In this document: piece after piece, positions 48,745-59,865 of the stretch
Layout: the number at the start of each line of letters is the position of its first letter
How positions within the stretch are numbered: position 1 is the first letter of the stretch
Source of the DNA: Caulobacter vibrioides
Lineage (GTDB): Bacteria; Pseudomonadota; Alphaproteobacteria; Caulobacterales; Caulobacteraceae
Length of the DNA: 64,000 nt
Direction of reading: 5' to 3'
Assembly: GCF_002310375.3 (NCBI RefSeq)
Contig: NZ_CP023315.3
Location: 1,488,001 to 1,552,000 of the forward strand
Position numbers and translations under genes: made by a program
The notes under the pieces: generated by a model
What the model was told of the DNA's origin: nothing
The model's input: only the letters and a program-made list of their open reading frames with translations
The model's database searches: none

Positions 48745-50400
48745 ATGAAGGCGTGGAAGCCACTTGTCGCGGGCGCCGCGGTGTTGGCGGTCGCGGGCGC
48801 GACGGCCTGGCATTTCCGTTTCGACCTGATCGTGATGCTTGCGAAGTCCAGGCAGCCGAAGATCGAAGCCAACATGCCGGTGACCTGGGTCAAGGGTCCG
48901 CCAGCGGCTCCGGCGGACGGCCAGCGGCCGCCCAATGTCGTATTCATTCTCGCCGACGACCTGGGTTACAATGACATCACGCTGAATGGCGGCGGCGTCG
49001 CCGGTGGCTCGGTCCCAACGCCCGCGATCGACTCGATCGCGAAGGAGGGCGTGACCTTCGCCAACGGCTACAGCGGCAACGCGACCTGCGCCCCCTCGCG
49101 CGCGGCGATCATGACGGGCCGCTACGCCACGCGGTTCGGCTTTGAGTTCACGCCGGCTCCGGTGGCGTTCTCGCGCGTTGTCGGCGGTCACGCCGGCGAT
49201 CCGCTGCATCCCTCGCGCTTCGACGCGGCCCAAGCCAAGAACATGCCCAAGGACGACAATGTCCTGGCCGTGCCCACCACCGAGGTGACCATCGCCGAGG
49301 CGCTCAAGACCAAGGGCTACCACACCATTCACCTGGGCAAGTGGCACCTGGGCGGCGTCAAGGGTTCGCGTCCCGAGGATCAGGGCTTCGACGAGAGCCT
49401 GGGATTCATGGCCGGGGCCGCCTTGTTCGCGCCCGTTGGCGATCCGAGCGTCGTGGAATCACGCCAGGACTGGGATCCGATCGACAAGTTCCTGTGGGGA
49501 GCTCTGCCGTTCGCCGTCCAGTACAACGGCGGCAAGATGTTCACGCCCAGCCACTACATGACCGACTATCTGACGGATGAAGCGGTCAAGGCGATCGACG
49601 CCAACAAGAACCGGCCGTTCTTCATGTACCTGGCCTACAACGCCGTCCATACGCCGTTGCAGGCGCCCAAGGCCGACTACGAGGCGCTGTCGCACATCAA
49701 GGACCATCGGATGCGCGTCTACGCGGCCATGGTTCGCAACCTCGACCGCAATGTCGGCAAGGTGCTGCAGGCGCTGAAGGACCGGGGTCTCGACGACAAC
49801 ACCCTGGTGATCTTCACCTCGGACAACGGCGGCGCGAACTATGTCGGCCTGCCGGACATCAACAAGCCTTACCGGGGCTGGAAGGCGACGTTCTTCGAGG
49901 GCGGGATCAAGGTGCCGTTCCTGCTGCGCTGGCCCGACCAGTTGCCCGCCGGCGCGGTCTATCGCAGCCCGGTCGGCCATGTGGACATCTTCGCGACGGC
50001 CGCCGGCGCGGCCGGGGCGCCGACGCCCAAGGATCGCGTGCTGGACGGTGTCGATCTCGTCCCCTTCATCAAGGGGCAGGCCTCGGGCGATCCTCACAAG
50101 GCGATCTTCTGGCGCTCGGGTCGCTACAAGACGGTGCTGGCCGGCGGCTGGAAGCTGCAGGTGGCGCAGGAGCCGAACAAGACCTGGCTCTTTGACCTGT
50201 CGACCGATCCCACGGAGCGTAAAGAGCTGTCCAAGGCGCGTCCGGAGAAGCTTCGCGAGATGCAGGCGATCCTGGCTCAGCTTGACGGGCAGATGATGAA
50301 GTCGTCCTGGCCGTCGCTGGTGACCGGCGCCTTCTATATCGACCATCCGGGCGGCCAGAAGGCCAAGCCCAGCGACGAGTACATCTATTGGGACAACTAA
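48745..50400 (+). CDS. Membrane-anchored periplasmic sulfatase
   Basis: A 551-residue type I sulfatase. An N-terminal hydrophobic segment (PLVAGAAVLAVAGATAWHF) acts as signal or anchor. NVVFILADDLGYNDI carries the two metal Asp, and NATCAPSRAAIMTGR (Cys115) is the C-x-P-S-R motif whose Cys becomes formylglycine. TIHLGKWHLG and VIFTSDNGG complete the active site. The ATG follows AGAGAGGGAGGCGCGA. The next gene, overlapping by 13 bases, encodes the formylglycine-generating enzyme that would mature it. The substrate, a sulfated sugar or arylsulfate, is unknown. Confidence 0.93.
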   Translation: MKAWKPLVAGAAVLAVAGATAWHFRFDLIVMLAKSRQPKIEANMPVTWVKGPPAAPADGQRPPNVVFILADDLGYNDITLNGGGVAGGSVPTPAIDSIAKEGVTFANGYSGNATCAPSRAAIMTGRYATRFGFEFTPAPVAFSRVVGGHAGDPLHPSRFDAAQAKNMPKDDNVLAVPTTEVTIAEALKTKGYHTIHLGKWHLGGVKGSRPEDQGFDESLGFMAGAALFAPVGDPSVVESRQDWDPIDKFLWGALPFAVQYNGGKMFTPSHYMTDYLTDEAVKAIDANKNRPFFMYLAYNAVHTPLQAPKADYEALSHIKDHRMRVYAAMVRNLDRNVGKVLQALKDRGLDDNTLVIFTSDNGGANYVGLPDINKPYRGWKATFFEGGIKVPFLLRWPDQLPAGAVYRSPVGHVDIFATAAGAAGAPTPKDRVLDGVDLVPFIKGQASGDPHKAIFWRSGRYKTVLAGGWKLQVAQEPNKTWLFDLSTDPTERKELSKARPEKLREMQAILAQLDGQMMKSSWPSLVTGAFYIDHPGGQKAKPSDEYIYWDN

Positions 50401-51404
50401 GGCCGCTTACGGTCCTGATGGTTCTGGCGCTGGCCGGCTGCGACCGGCCAGCGCCCAAGGCTTGCCTGGCGGATCCGCCCGTTCCTGATCCCCAGAACCG
50501 CACTGCGGGGATGGTTCGGCTGACGGGCGGTGAGTTCCAGATGGGCGCCGCGCCGCTGCGTCCCGAGGAGGGGCCGCCCCAGACGGTCAAGGTCGCGCCG
50601 TTCTGGATCGATCAAACAGAGGTCACCAACGCCGCCTTCGCGCGGTTCGTCGACGCTACGGGCTATCGCACTGTGGCCGAACGACCGCTCGACCCCGCGC
50701 GCTACGCCCACGTACCGGCGGCGCAGCGGCGTCCGGCCTCGCTCGTCTTCGTGGGGGCGAAGGGGGCGAGGTCGGACGATCCTTCCCAATGGTGGCGGGT
50801 GATCCCCGGCGCCGACTGGCGGCATCCCGAGGGGCCTGGCTCGAACATCCGGGGCAAGGACGCCTGGCCGGTGGTGCACATCGCCTGGGAGGACGCCATG
50901 GCCTATGCGCGCTGGCTGGGCCGTGACCTGCCCACCGAAGCGGAATGGGAGTACGCCGCGCGCGGCGGGCTGGTTGGCAAGCGCTACACCTGGGGCGACC
51001 AGGCGCAGGATCCGTCACAGCCGCGGGCCAACACATGGCAGGGCGTGTTCCCGGCCCAGGATCTTGGCGATGACGGCTTCAAGGCCAAGCCTGCGCCGGT
51101 CGGTTGTTTTCCGCCCAACGGCTATGGCCTGCGGGACATGGCCGGCAATGTCTGGGAGTGGACCCGGGACTGGTTCAAACCGGGGCTTGATCCGGTGAGC
51201 GTCATTGAGACGGGCGGGCCGCCCGAGGCCCGCGCGCTCGACCCGGAAGATCCGAGCTCGCCCAAGCACGTGGTCAAGGGCGGCTCGTTCCTGTGCGCCG
51301 ACGACTACTGCTTCCGCTATCGGCCCGCAGCGCGAACGCCGGGGCCGCCGGACAGCGGCGCGTCGCACGTGGGCTTCCGCACCGTGCTCCGCGCCGCGCG
51401 CTGA
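50388..51404 (+). CDS. Lipoprotein formylglycine-generating enzyme (SUMF1 type)
   Basis: A 338-residue FGE. The TTG at 50388, overlapping the sulfatase end, gives a short lipoprotein signal (MGQLRPLTVLMVLALAGCDR, lipobox LAGC); the later ATG would leave the signal too short. RLTGGEFQMG, IDQTEVTNAAFARFV, LPTEAEWEYAARGG and GNVWEWTRDW are the FGE-sulfatase domain landmarks. The two catalytic Cys that bind copper are Cys303 and Cys308 in GGSFLCADDYCFRYRPAAR, matching human SUMF1. It is a true oxidase rather than a catalytically dead homologue, placed on the periplasmic side of a membrane. Confidence 0.92.
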   Translation: MGQLRPLTVLMVLALAGCDRPAPKACLADPPVPDPQNRTAGMVRLTGGEFQMGAAPLRPEEGPPQTVKVAPFWIDQTEVTNAAFARFVDATGYRTVAERPLDPARYAHVPAAQRRPASLVFVGAKGARSDDPSQWWRVIPGADWRHPEGPGSNIRGKDAWPVVHIAWEDAMAYARWLGRDLPTEAEWEYAARGGLVGKRYTWGDQAQDPSQPRANTWQGVFPAQDLGDDGFKAKPAPVGCFPPNGYGLRDMAGNVWEWTRDWFKPGLDPVSVIETGGPPEARALDPEDPSSPKHVVKGGSFLCADDYCFRYRPAARTPGPPDSGASHVGFRTVLRAAR

Positions 51405-51412
51405 GCGTTCGT

Positions 51413-51892
51413 TCAGTTCACGACGCTAGCCTTTTCCGGCGACCAGAGGCGCTCGCTGTCACGCGCGCCTTGCGACTCGAACCCCGGAGCCGGGCGCGTG
51501 CGGATGTTCAACTGCCCCGCGAGGCCCGCCTTCCGGTGGTGCTCGATGGCGTGCATCTCCGGCGACAGGGCCATGGCCTGAAAGGCGGCGAGGGACGGGT
51601 ACTCGGCCAGGGCCACGGCGTCCCACATCTCCTCGACCTCGCCGAGCAGCAGGCCGGTGACCGCGCCGCTATAGCGGATGCGGCCGCCGAGGGCCTCGAT
51701 CAGGCCGGAGACGACGGCGCCGTAGCGGGCGTAGGCCTCGCGGCCCGAAAGCTCGGGTTCCGAGCCGTCGGGATATTCGGCCTTCTCCTTGAACTTCAGC
51801 AGGTTGACCATCACGAACGGGCCATCATCCGCTGCGCCGAAGAAGTCCTGGAACTGCTCGGGGCTGGGGAAGACGGTGTTGACGACCTTCAT
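51413..51892 (-). CDS. DUF1330 family protein
   Basis: A 159-residue protein. FVMVNLLKFKEKAEYPDGS and EYPSLAAFQAMALSPEM are the familiar DUF1330 / dimeric alpha-beta barrel patterns. No signal peptide. It lies 14 bases downstream of the haloalkane dehalogenase gene and in the same direction, so the two are probably co-transcribed. The C-terminal 30 residues extend past the domain. Related proteins are small enzymes or binding proteins of unknown role. Confidence 0.83.
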   Translation of the reverse strand: MKVVNTVFPSPEQFQDFFGAADDGPFVMVNLLKFKEKAEYPDGSEPELSGREAYARYGAVVSGLIEALGGRIRYSGAVTGLLLGEVEEMWDAVALAEYPSLAAFQAMALSPEMHAIEHHRKAGLAGQLNIRTRPAPGFESQGARDSERLWSPEKASVVN

Positions 51893-51906
51893 CTGAACGC
51901 TCCGGT

Positions 51907-52815
51907 TTAGGGTTTCGGCAGGCTGGCGACGAGACCGTCCAGCAGGGCGGCGATCTCGACGGGGCTGTCCTCCTGCACGAAGTGGCCGCCCTTCAGCGTG
52001 GTGTGCGCCACCTTCTTGGTTCCGGGCACGCGGGCCAGGAACATCGCTTCGCCGCCGCGCGTGATCGGATCGGCGTCGCTGAAGGCGGTGACGAAGGGCT
52101 TCTCGAACGTTTCCAGCACGGCCCAGGCGGTCTTGTTCTCTTCGACCGAGGCGTGTTCGGGCGTGATCGGGACCAGGGCGGGGAAGATCCGCGCGCCTTC
52201 CTTGTAGCTTTCGTCGGGGAACGGCGCGTCATAGGCCGCGCGCTCGGCGTCGGACAGGTCGCGGGCCGTGCCGCCGTTCAGGATGAAGCCGACCGGCAGT
52301 TCCGGCGTGTTCTGGCTGAAGTTCAGCCAGGCCTCGAAACCCTCGCTCTTGCCCACGCCGATCGGCAGGCCGGTATTGGAAACCACGACGGCCGAGAAGC
52401 GCTCCGGAAACGCGGCCACCAGGCGCAGGCCGATCAGGCCGCCCCAGTCCTGGCAGAAGAGCGTGATGTCCGTAAGGTCGTTCTTCTCCAGCCACGCGCT
52501 CATCCAGGCCACATGGCGCTCGTAGGTGTAGTCGGTGCGCTTGGCGGGCTTATCGGACCGGCCAAAGCCCACCAGGTCCGGCGCGATGACGCGATGGCCC
52601 TTGGCGACCAGTTCGGCGATCACCTTGCGGTAGAGGTAGGCCCACGACGGCTCGCCGTGCATCAGCAGGATCGGCCGCTGATCCTTGGGACCCTCATCCA
52701 CGTGGTGGATGCGCAGGGCCGTGCCGTCGGCGTCGGTCACCTCCGTGTAGCGCGGGGCGTAGGGCCAATCGGCGAGGCCTTCGAACCGAGCATCCGGCGT
52801 CCGCAACACATCCAT
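51907..52815 (-). CDS. dhmA: Haloalkane dehalogenase (alpha/beta hydrolase)
   Basis: A 302-residue alpha/beta hydrolase of the DhlA/DhmA type. [15 protein letters not shown] gives the oxyanion site; [12 protein letters not shown] holds the nucleophile Asp123 and the halide-stabilising Trp124; [10 protein letters not shown] holds the candidate acid; [10 protein letters not shown] holds the base His278. The sequence resembles the subfamily that includes DhlA and mycobacterial DhmA, which split carbon-halogen bonds. The start is the ATG at 52815, preceded by GGAGGAATCTC. Epoxide hydrolases share the fold, but the CQDWGG motif is specific. The natural substrate is unknown. Confidence 0.88.
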   Translation of the reverse strand: MDVLRTPDARFEGLADWPYAPRYTEVTDADGTALRIHHVDEGPKDQRPILLMHGEPSWAYLYRKVIAELVAKGHRVIAPDLVGFGRSDKPAKRTDYTYERHVAWMSAWLEKNDLTDITLFCQDWGGLIGLRLVAAFPERFSAVVVSNTGLPIGVGKSEGFEAWLNFSQNTPELPVGFILNGGTARDLSDAERAAYDAPFPDESYKEGARIFPALVPITPEHASVEENKTAWAVLETFEKPFVTAFSDADPITRGGEAMFLARVPGTKKVAHTTLKGGHFVQEDSPVEIAALLDGLVASLPKP

Positions 52816-52901
52816 GAGATTCCTCCGACCGTCGAGATTTTTATTGACACTATGCGTGCCATTATGACGCCTATTGGTCAAGGACGAGATGGAGAGGGCG
52901 G

Positions 52902-53993
52902 ATGCGCAAGGTCTGGATCGGGTTGGGCGTCGCGGCGGGCGTGATTGCGGTTGGTCTAGGGACCGCCTGGCTGATGCGCGAAAGGCTGGCGCAGGCCGCC
53001 ATGCGCAAGGTTTATGAGCAGGTCCTGGCCGTCGACACGATGAAGGATCTGCCTGACGGCCTGCACGTGGGACTGTGTGGCGCCGGCTCGCCCATGGCCG
53101 ACCCGTTGCGGTCGGGCCCCTGCGTGGCGGTGGTCGCCGGCAAGGATCTGTTCGTGGTCGACTCCGGGTCGGGCTCGACCCGCAATCTGCTGCTGATGAA
53201 CATGCCGCCGCCACGCGTCAGCGCGGTGTTCATCACCCACTATCACTCCGACCACATCGCCGATCTTGGCGAGCTGATGTTGCAGCGCTGGGCGGGCGGC
53301 GCCTCGAAGACGCCGACGCCGGTCTATGGCCCGCAAGGGCTGGAGCAGGTCGTTCAGGGCTTCGAGCAGGCCTATACGCTGGATCGCGGCTATCGCATCG
53401 CCCACCACGGCGAGGCCGTCGCGCCGCCTTCTGGGTTCGGCGGCGAGGCGCGCGCGTTCGTGGCTGATCCGGCGGCGCCGGATGTGCTGGTGCTGGAGAA
53501 GCCCGGTCTGAAGGTCTGGGCCTTCCCGGTCGCGCATCATCCCGTCGAGGGCGCGGTCGGCTATCGCTTCGAATACAAGGGTCGCAGCGTCGTGATCAGC
53601 GGCGACACCGGCCCCTCGGACCGCCTGGTGAAGGCCGCCAAAGGCGCGGACCTGCTGCTGCACGAAGGCCTGGCCCCGAACCTCGTCGCCGTTCAAAAGG
53701 AGGTCGCCGACAAGATCGGACGCGATAACTACGCCAAGATCTTCCACGACATTCTCGACTACCACACCGCCCCGGAGGTCGCGGCTGAGGAGGCCAAGGC
53801 GGCCGGCGTCGGCGCGCTGTTGTTCTACCACATCATACCGCCGCTGCCGGTGCGTGCGCTGGACGGTCCGTTCCTGGGGCGTTCGCGCGAGATCTTCGAT
53901 GGCCCCATCAAGGTCGGCCGCGATGGCGACTTCGCCTCGCTGCCGGTGGGGTCCAAGGAGATCAAGTGGTCCAACCGCCTGCTCGCGCTCTAG
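52902..53993 (+). CDS. Exported or anchored metallo-beta-lactamase-fold hydrolase
   Basis: A 363-residue MBL-fold protein with an N-terminal hydrophobic segment ([20 protein letters not shown]) acting as anchor or signal. The zinc motif HYHSDH (His113, His115, Asp117, His118) is followed by [10 protein letters not shown] and a late HII pair. It resembles the RNase Z/arylsulfatase-like branch of the fold. It is divergent from the dehalogenase gene and upstream of a TetR regulator. Hydrolysis of an ester, lactone or sulfate in the periplasm is possible. Confidence 0.85.
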   Translation: MRKVWIGLGVAAGVIAVGLGTAWLMRERLAQAAMRKVYEQVLAVDTMKDLPDGLHVGLCGAGSPMADPLRSGPCVAVVAGKDLFVVDSGSGSTRNLLLMNMPPPRVSAVFITHYHSDHIADLGELMLQRWAGGASKTPTPVYGPQGLEQVVQGFEQAYTLDRGYRIAHHGEAVAPPSGFGGEARAFVADPAAPDVLVLEKPGLKVWAFPVAHHPVEGAVGYRFEYKGRSVVISGDTGPSDRLVKAAKGADLLLHEGLAPNLVAVQKEVADKIGRDNYAKIFHDILDYHTAPEVAAEEAKAAGVGALLFYHIIPPLPVRALDGPFLGRSREIFDGPIKVGRDGDFASLPVGSKEIKWSNRLLAL

Positions 53994-54058
53994 ATTGGAC
54001 TTGGCCCCGCGCCGGTCGCGGGGCTAAGCAGGAGCCGAATAGAGAGAGGTTCCCGTTG

Positions 54059-54691
54059 GTGAGTTCCGCGCCGCGCTATCTTCGAGCGGGGGCCGATATC
54101 GAGCCCGAAGCCCCCGCCGCGGATGGTCGCCGCCGGCGTTCGCAGGACAGCCGCGCCCGGATCGTCCAGGCCATGCTCGATCTGGTGCGGGAAGGGGACA
54201 TCTCGCCCTCGGCGGAATTGGTCGCGACGCGCGCCGACGTCGGGCTGAGGACGGTGTTTCGCCACTTCAAGGATCTCGAGAGCCTTTATCTTGAGATGTC
54301 GGCGGTGATCGAGGACGAGCTGATGTCGCTGGTCCACACGCCGTTCAAGGGCGCGACCTGGCGCGACCGCGTGCTGGAGCTCGTGGAGCGTCGAGGCTGG
54401 GCCTATGAGCGGATCGGCCCCTTCAAGCGCGCTTCAGAGGTTCTGCGCCACAGCTCGCCGACGCTGGTGGCCGACAACACCAAGATGGTGGAGATCTCGC
54501 GAGAAATCCTTCGCCGCCAGTTGCCGCCCGAGATCGCCAAGGATCGCGTGCGGTTCGAAGGTATCGACATGCTGCTCAGCTTCGACGCCTGGAACCGGCT
54601 GCGCCGCGACCAAGAGCTGACGCCCAAGCGCGCGACAGAGGTTCTGCAGGCGATGATCAGCGGTCTGCTGGAGACCTCTCAAGAGGCCTGA
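54059..54691 (+). CDS. TetR/AcrR-family regulator
   Basis: A 210-residue regulator. The N-terminal helix-turn-helix is RIVQAMLDLVREGDISPSA followed by VGLRTVFRHFKDLESLYLEM, in the usual TetR position after an unstructured, proline- and arginine-rich stretch. The C-terminal ligand domain has no recognisable motif. The start is taken as GTG at 54059 with AGAGAGG upstream; the TTG just before it is also possible. It follows the MBL-fold gene by 65 bases and may control it and the divergent dehalogenase. Confidence 0.85.
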   Translation: MSSAPRYLRAGADIEPEAPAADGRRRRSQDSRARIVQAMLDLVREGDISPSAELVATRADVGLRTVFRHFKDLESLYLEMSAVIEDELMSLVHTPFKGATWRDRVLELVERRGWAYERIGPFKRASEVLRHSSPTLVADNTKMVEISREILRRQLPPEIAKDRVRFEGIDMLLSFDAWNRLRRDQELTPKRATEVLQAMISGLLETSQEA

Positions 54692-54845
54692 GCCGGCTGA
54701 GCGGGGGTGTGGCGGACCGGTTGCTGCCACCCCTTGTCAGCAGTTTGGTGTCTGACGCCTTCAATGCGCGCCTTGGAACACGGAAGTACGGGGAACGTTG
54801 TCGTCGCTGGGCGTCGGCGATGCTAGCTTGCCCTCAGGAGCGCTC

Positions 54846-57002
<2,157 letters not shown>

Positions 57003-57016
57003 GCGCGCATGCGAAA

Positions 57017-57048
57017 ACGCGCCGGCCCCGTGTACGGAGCCGGCGCGT
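57017..57048. terminator. Hairpin terminator between the Egt fusion and the KGG gene
   Basis: ACGCGCCGGC (57017-57026) pairs with GCCGGCGCGT (57039-57048) around a 12-base loop, between converging genes. It has an A-run on the left, giving a weak T-run for the minus strand. Confidence 0.65.
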
Positions 57049-57063
57049 GCGCATTCTGCCGGA

Positions 57064-57270
57064 CTAAAGCGAGCGGTCGGCGGGTCTTCCGCCGCGTGAG
57101 GATGAGCCACCCTTGCGCCCGGCGTTGGCGGCGAGGTCTCGATCCTTGGCGAAGCTGCGTTTCTCGCTGGGCACGCTAGCGCCGCCCTTCCTGGCGATCT
57201 CGCGGCGGCGTTCCGGATCCATGGCGGCGAAACCGCGACGGCCGCGGGGACGTTCGCTATCGGTGTCCAT
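57064..57270 (-). CDS. KGG-repeat stress-induced protein
   Basis: A 68-residue hydrophilic protein of the KGG / con-10 family. GRRGFAAMDPERRREIARKG starts the first repeat, and a second Lys-Gly-Gly follows in AANAGRKGGSS. Such proteins are induced by dehydration or stationary phase. The start is the ATG at 57270, preceded by GGAGCCCCAG. It converges with the Egt fusion and lies upstream of nothing obvious in the same direction. Confidence 0.88.
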   Translation of the reverse strand: MDTDSERPRGRRGFAAMDPERRREIARKGGASVPSEKRSFAKDRDLAANAGRKGGSSSRGGRPADRSL

Positions 57271-57293
57271 CTGGGGCTCCTAGTGGGGACTGG

Positions 57294-57446
57294 TCACAGG
57301 CGGCGCGCGGTGGAAACCGCGCCATAGGGACGGTCGTCCCCGGGATCGACCGGCGGCGAGGCTGGGGGCTCCTCGACGGGGACGACGCCGGGCTCGTACT
57401 CGGGCGGCTTGGGCTCGATCGGCGGCGGGGCGTCGGGGTCGGTCAC
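57294..57446 (-). CDS. Small proline-rich protein
   Basis: A 50-residue, proline- and acid-rich protein beginning MTDPDAPPPIEPKPPEYEPG and ending with YGAVSTARRL. The start is GTG at 57446 with AGAGGAA nine bases upstream; a GTG 19 codons earlier is weaker. It has no domain, signal or membrane segment and is probably disordered. Small proteins of this type are frequent in Caulobacter, but I know of no function. It is in the same direction as the KGG gene. Confidence 0.55.
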   Translation of the reverse strand: MTDPDAPPPIEPKPPEYEPGVVPVEEPPASPPVDPGDDRPYGAVSTARRL

Positions 57447-57572
57447 TGGCGTCGTTTCCTCTGCGTTCCAGTGAAGTAACCGGTGAAGCCGCTTTCGGTT
57501 CACCGATTGGGCGACTTATTGCGCCGTACGGCGATCGTTTCGGCGCCCATCGGCGACGGCAGGCCAGTAGGG

Positions 57573-58325
57573 TCAGCCACGCGGCGCGCCGCCTCGGCCC
57601 CCTGAGCCGCCCGGACCTCGCATCCGATCCGGGCCTTGACCGCCGCCGCGTCCCAGCCGCAAGCCCTTTTGCGCCGGGGTCTTGGGCAGCTCAGCCAGAT
57701 GCAGCCGCCCATCCTTGTCGGTGTCGAGCAGAGCAAAGCGTGTCTTCGCGGCCCTGGTCGCCTCGTCGCGGGTGATCCGTCGATCAAAGTCGCCGTCCGA
57801 CGCCATGACCGGCTGCGGTTCGGCGATGAGGCCATAAAGCGCTGCGCCTTGCAGCGCATTGCCGCCCGATGGTCGTCGTCTTGGCCCGACGTCACCGTCG
57901 CCGGCCTGTCCAAGCCCCATGGGGCCTCGGCGCAGGGTGCTGGGCGCGGCCCCGCCGATGATCTCCGGCGCGATCCGGTTCTCGTACGCGGAGACCTCGA
58001 AGCCATCGATGACCCCGCTACGGTCGGCGTCGACCACGGCGAAGAAGCGAAGGGCGTCGGCGATGAACTCCTCGCGGTCCAACGCGCCGTCGTGGTTGGC
58101 GTCTGCGCCCGCGAACCAGGCTCCGACGGGGTAGGGCGCGTTGGGCGGCGCGCGGAAGGGCTCGCCGGCGGGGCTGATGAACAGTTGCGGACCGCCCGCC
58201 CCACCTCGGGGGCCGTCATCGCCTGGTCGCCCGGGACGTTCGCCAAGGGCTCCTGGCGGCGCGCTGGCGCACGCGGCCAGGAGGGTTGCGAGGGCGGCCG
58301 TCAGGCCAAGCGAGCGAAGCATCAT
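57573..58325 (-). CDS. EF-hand lipoprotein
   Basis: A 250-residue exported protein. The signal MMLRSLGLTAALATLLAACAS has a lipobox (LAAC). The mature part has four EF-hand loops: DANHDGALDREEF, DADRSGVIDGFE, DGDFDRRITRDE and DTDKDGRLHLAE, all with the D-x-[DN]-x-[DSR]-G spacing for calcium. Gly/Arg-rich stretches lie between and at the C-terminus. The start is the ATG at 58325 with GGAGACACCC before it. It follows the histidine kinase gene by 112 bases in the same direction. Calcium binding is expected for most loops; the third lacks some oxygen ligands. Confidence 0.87.
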   Translation of the reverse strand: MMLRSLGLTAALATLLAACASAPPGALGERPGRPGDDGPRGGAGGPQLFISPAGEPFRAPPNAPYPVGAWFAGADANHDGALDREEFIADALRFFAVVDADRSGVIDGFEVSAYENRIAPEIIGGAAPSTLRRGPMGLGQAGDGDVGPRRRPSGGNALQGAALYGLIAEPQPVMASDGDFDRRITRDEATRAAKTRFALLDTDKDGRLHLAELPKTPAQKGLRLGRGGGQGPDRMRGPGGSGGRGGAPRG

Positions 58326-58437
58326 GCGGGTGTCTCCAAGCGGTGTCGCTATGGAGACCACAAGCTTGGCCTTGAGATGACGGCGCAGACCGGTCGTCTC
58401 TCGGTCAAGAAACAATCGCGACCTGTTCGCGCCGCAA

Positions 58438-59865
58438 TCAGGCTGGCAGCTTCACCGTGGCGCTCAACCCGCCGCCCCGACGGTTGGCCAGGGTGACGTC
58501 GCCGCCATGGGCGCGGGCCAGCGACCGGACGACCGCCAGTCCAAGGCCGATGCCGCCCGTCTCGCGATTACGGGAAGGCTCTCCGCGATAGAACGGTTCG
58601 AAGACCCGCTCCAACTCCGCCGGCGGCACGCCAGGGCCATCATCATCGATCTCGATGATCGCCATGCCGTCCTCGGAAAAGACCCGACCCCGGGCGCGGC
58701 CGCCGTACTTCAAGGCGTTCTCGACCAGGTTCGACACGAGTCGCTTCAACGCCACCGGGTCGCCTTCGATCACCGTTTTCTCGGCCCGGTCGACCGTCGC
58801 GTCCCCCCCCGTTTCGGCCGCCTCGTCGATCACGCTCTCGAGGAGCGAGGACAGCTCCAGCTTGGTGCGAACGGCGGGCCGATTGGTGTCGCGCACAAAG
58901 CCCAGCGTGGCGGAGATCATCGCTTCCATCTGATCGATGTCGGCGGCCAGCTTCGGGCGGATATCTTCTGGCACGGCCTCGATGCGGAACTTCAGGCGCG
59001 TCAACGGCGTGCGCAGGTCGTGGGCGATCGCGCCCACCATGGCCGTGCGGTCCTCGACGTAGCGGCGCAAGCGCTCCTGCATCATGTTGAAGGCGTTGAC
59101 GGCGGCCACGACCTCGCCCGATCCGGTCATGTTGAGCGGCGGGGTGCGCGGGTCCTTACCCAGGCGCTCGGCGGCGTCGGCGAAGGCGGTGATGGGCTGG
59201 GCGAGCCGACGGGCGAACAGCCAGGCCAGCGGCGTCACGGCGATCACCGAAAGCAGCAGGATCAGCAGAATGCGCTGCTGCCAGCTGTCGAAGCGCAGGG
59301 TGGGCTTGGGCTCAACGACCAGCCAGTGACCGTCGCTTTGCCGGACGCCGACCTTGAAGTCGCCAAAGATCAGGGGCTCGTCCCGGGCCTGGGCGTTGCG
59401 CCCATTCCCGCCGCCCGGCGCGCCGCCTTCGCGGGCGAAGGGTTCGCGTGCGCCCTGCTGCTGACCATTGCCCTGCGTCGGCGGCGCGTCCGGCTTGGGG
59501 GGCGTCACCGGCGTGCGGCGAACGAAGAAGCGCGGGCCGTTGTCGATCTGCAGTTCGATACGGTTTGCCGGAACGCCTAGCGCCTTGCCAATGCCGGCCT
59601 TGAAGTCGGCGCGACGGGGCGTCTCGGGATTGCCCATGCGGATCGAGCCGCCTTGCTTGACGACCAGAAGCCGACCGTCGCGCGGTTGAACCGATTGCCC
59701 GGTCTTGAGCGCCCTGACGATCTCGCTGGACCGGTAGAACTCCGGCGGCGGCGGGGGCAGGGTGAAGATAACCGCGATCGAGATCAGCTGGGCCGCCACC
59801 AGGGTGACGATCACCAGTTCCAGGGCTTGCACGAACAGCGGCGCGCCGCGCCGGGACAAAATCAT
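58438..59865 (-). CDS. EnvZ-type sensor histidine kinase
   Basis: A 475-residue sensor kinase. One helix near the N-terminus (ALELVIVTLVAAQLISIAVIF), a periplasmic domain of about 165 residues with a Gln/Gly-rich linker (QGNGQQQGAREPF), and a second helix (ILLILLLSVIAVTPLAWLFA) lead into a HAMP domain, the H box AIAHDLRTPLTRLKF, N box NLVENALKYGG and G boxes DDDGPGVPP and GGIGLGLAVV. It overlaps the response regulator stop (ATGA). The Gly- and Asn-rich periplasmic linker beside an EF-hand lipoprotein gene is suggestive of an extracytoplasmic ion cue. Confidence 0.93.
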   Translation of the reverse strand: MILSRRGAPLFVQALELVIVTLVAAQLISIAVIFTLPPPPPEFYRSSEIVRALKTGQSVQPRDGRLLVVKQGGSIRMGNPETPRRADFKAGIGKALGVPANRIELQIDNGPRFFVRRTPVTPPKPDAPPTQGNGQQQGAREPFAREGGAPGGGNGRNAQARDEPLIFGDFKVGVRQSDGHWLVVEPKPTLRFDSWQQRILLILLLSVIAVTPLAWLFARRLAQPITAFADAAERLGKDPRTPPLNMTGSGEVVAAVNAFNMMQERLRRYVEDRTAMVGAIAHDLRTPLTRLKFRIEAVPEDIRPKLAADIDQMEAMISATLGFVRDTNRPAVRTKLELSSLLESVIDEAAETGGDATVDRAEKTVIEGDPVALKRLVSNLVENALKYGGRARGRVFSEDGMAIIEIDDDGPGVPPAELERVFEPFYRGEPSRNRETGGIGLGLAVVRSLARAHGGDVTLANRRGGGLSATVKLPA

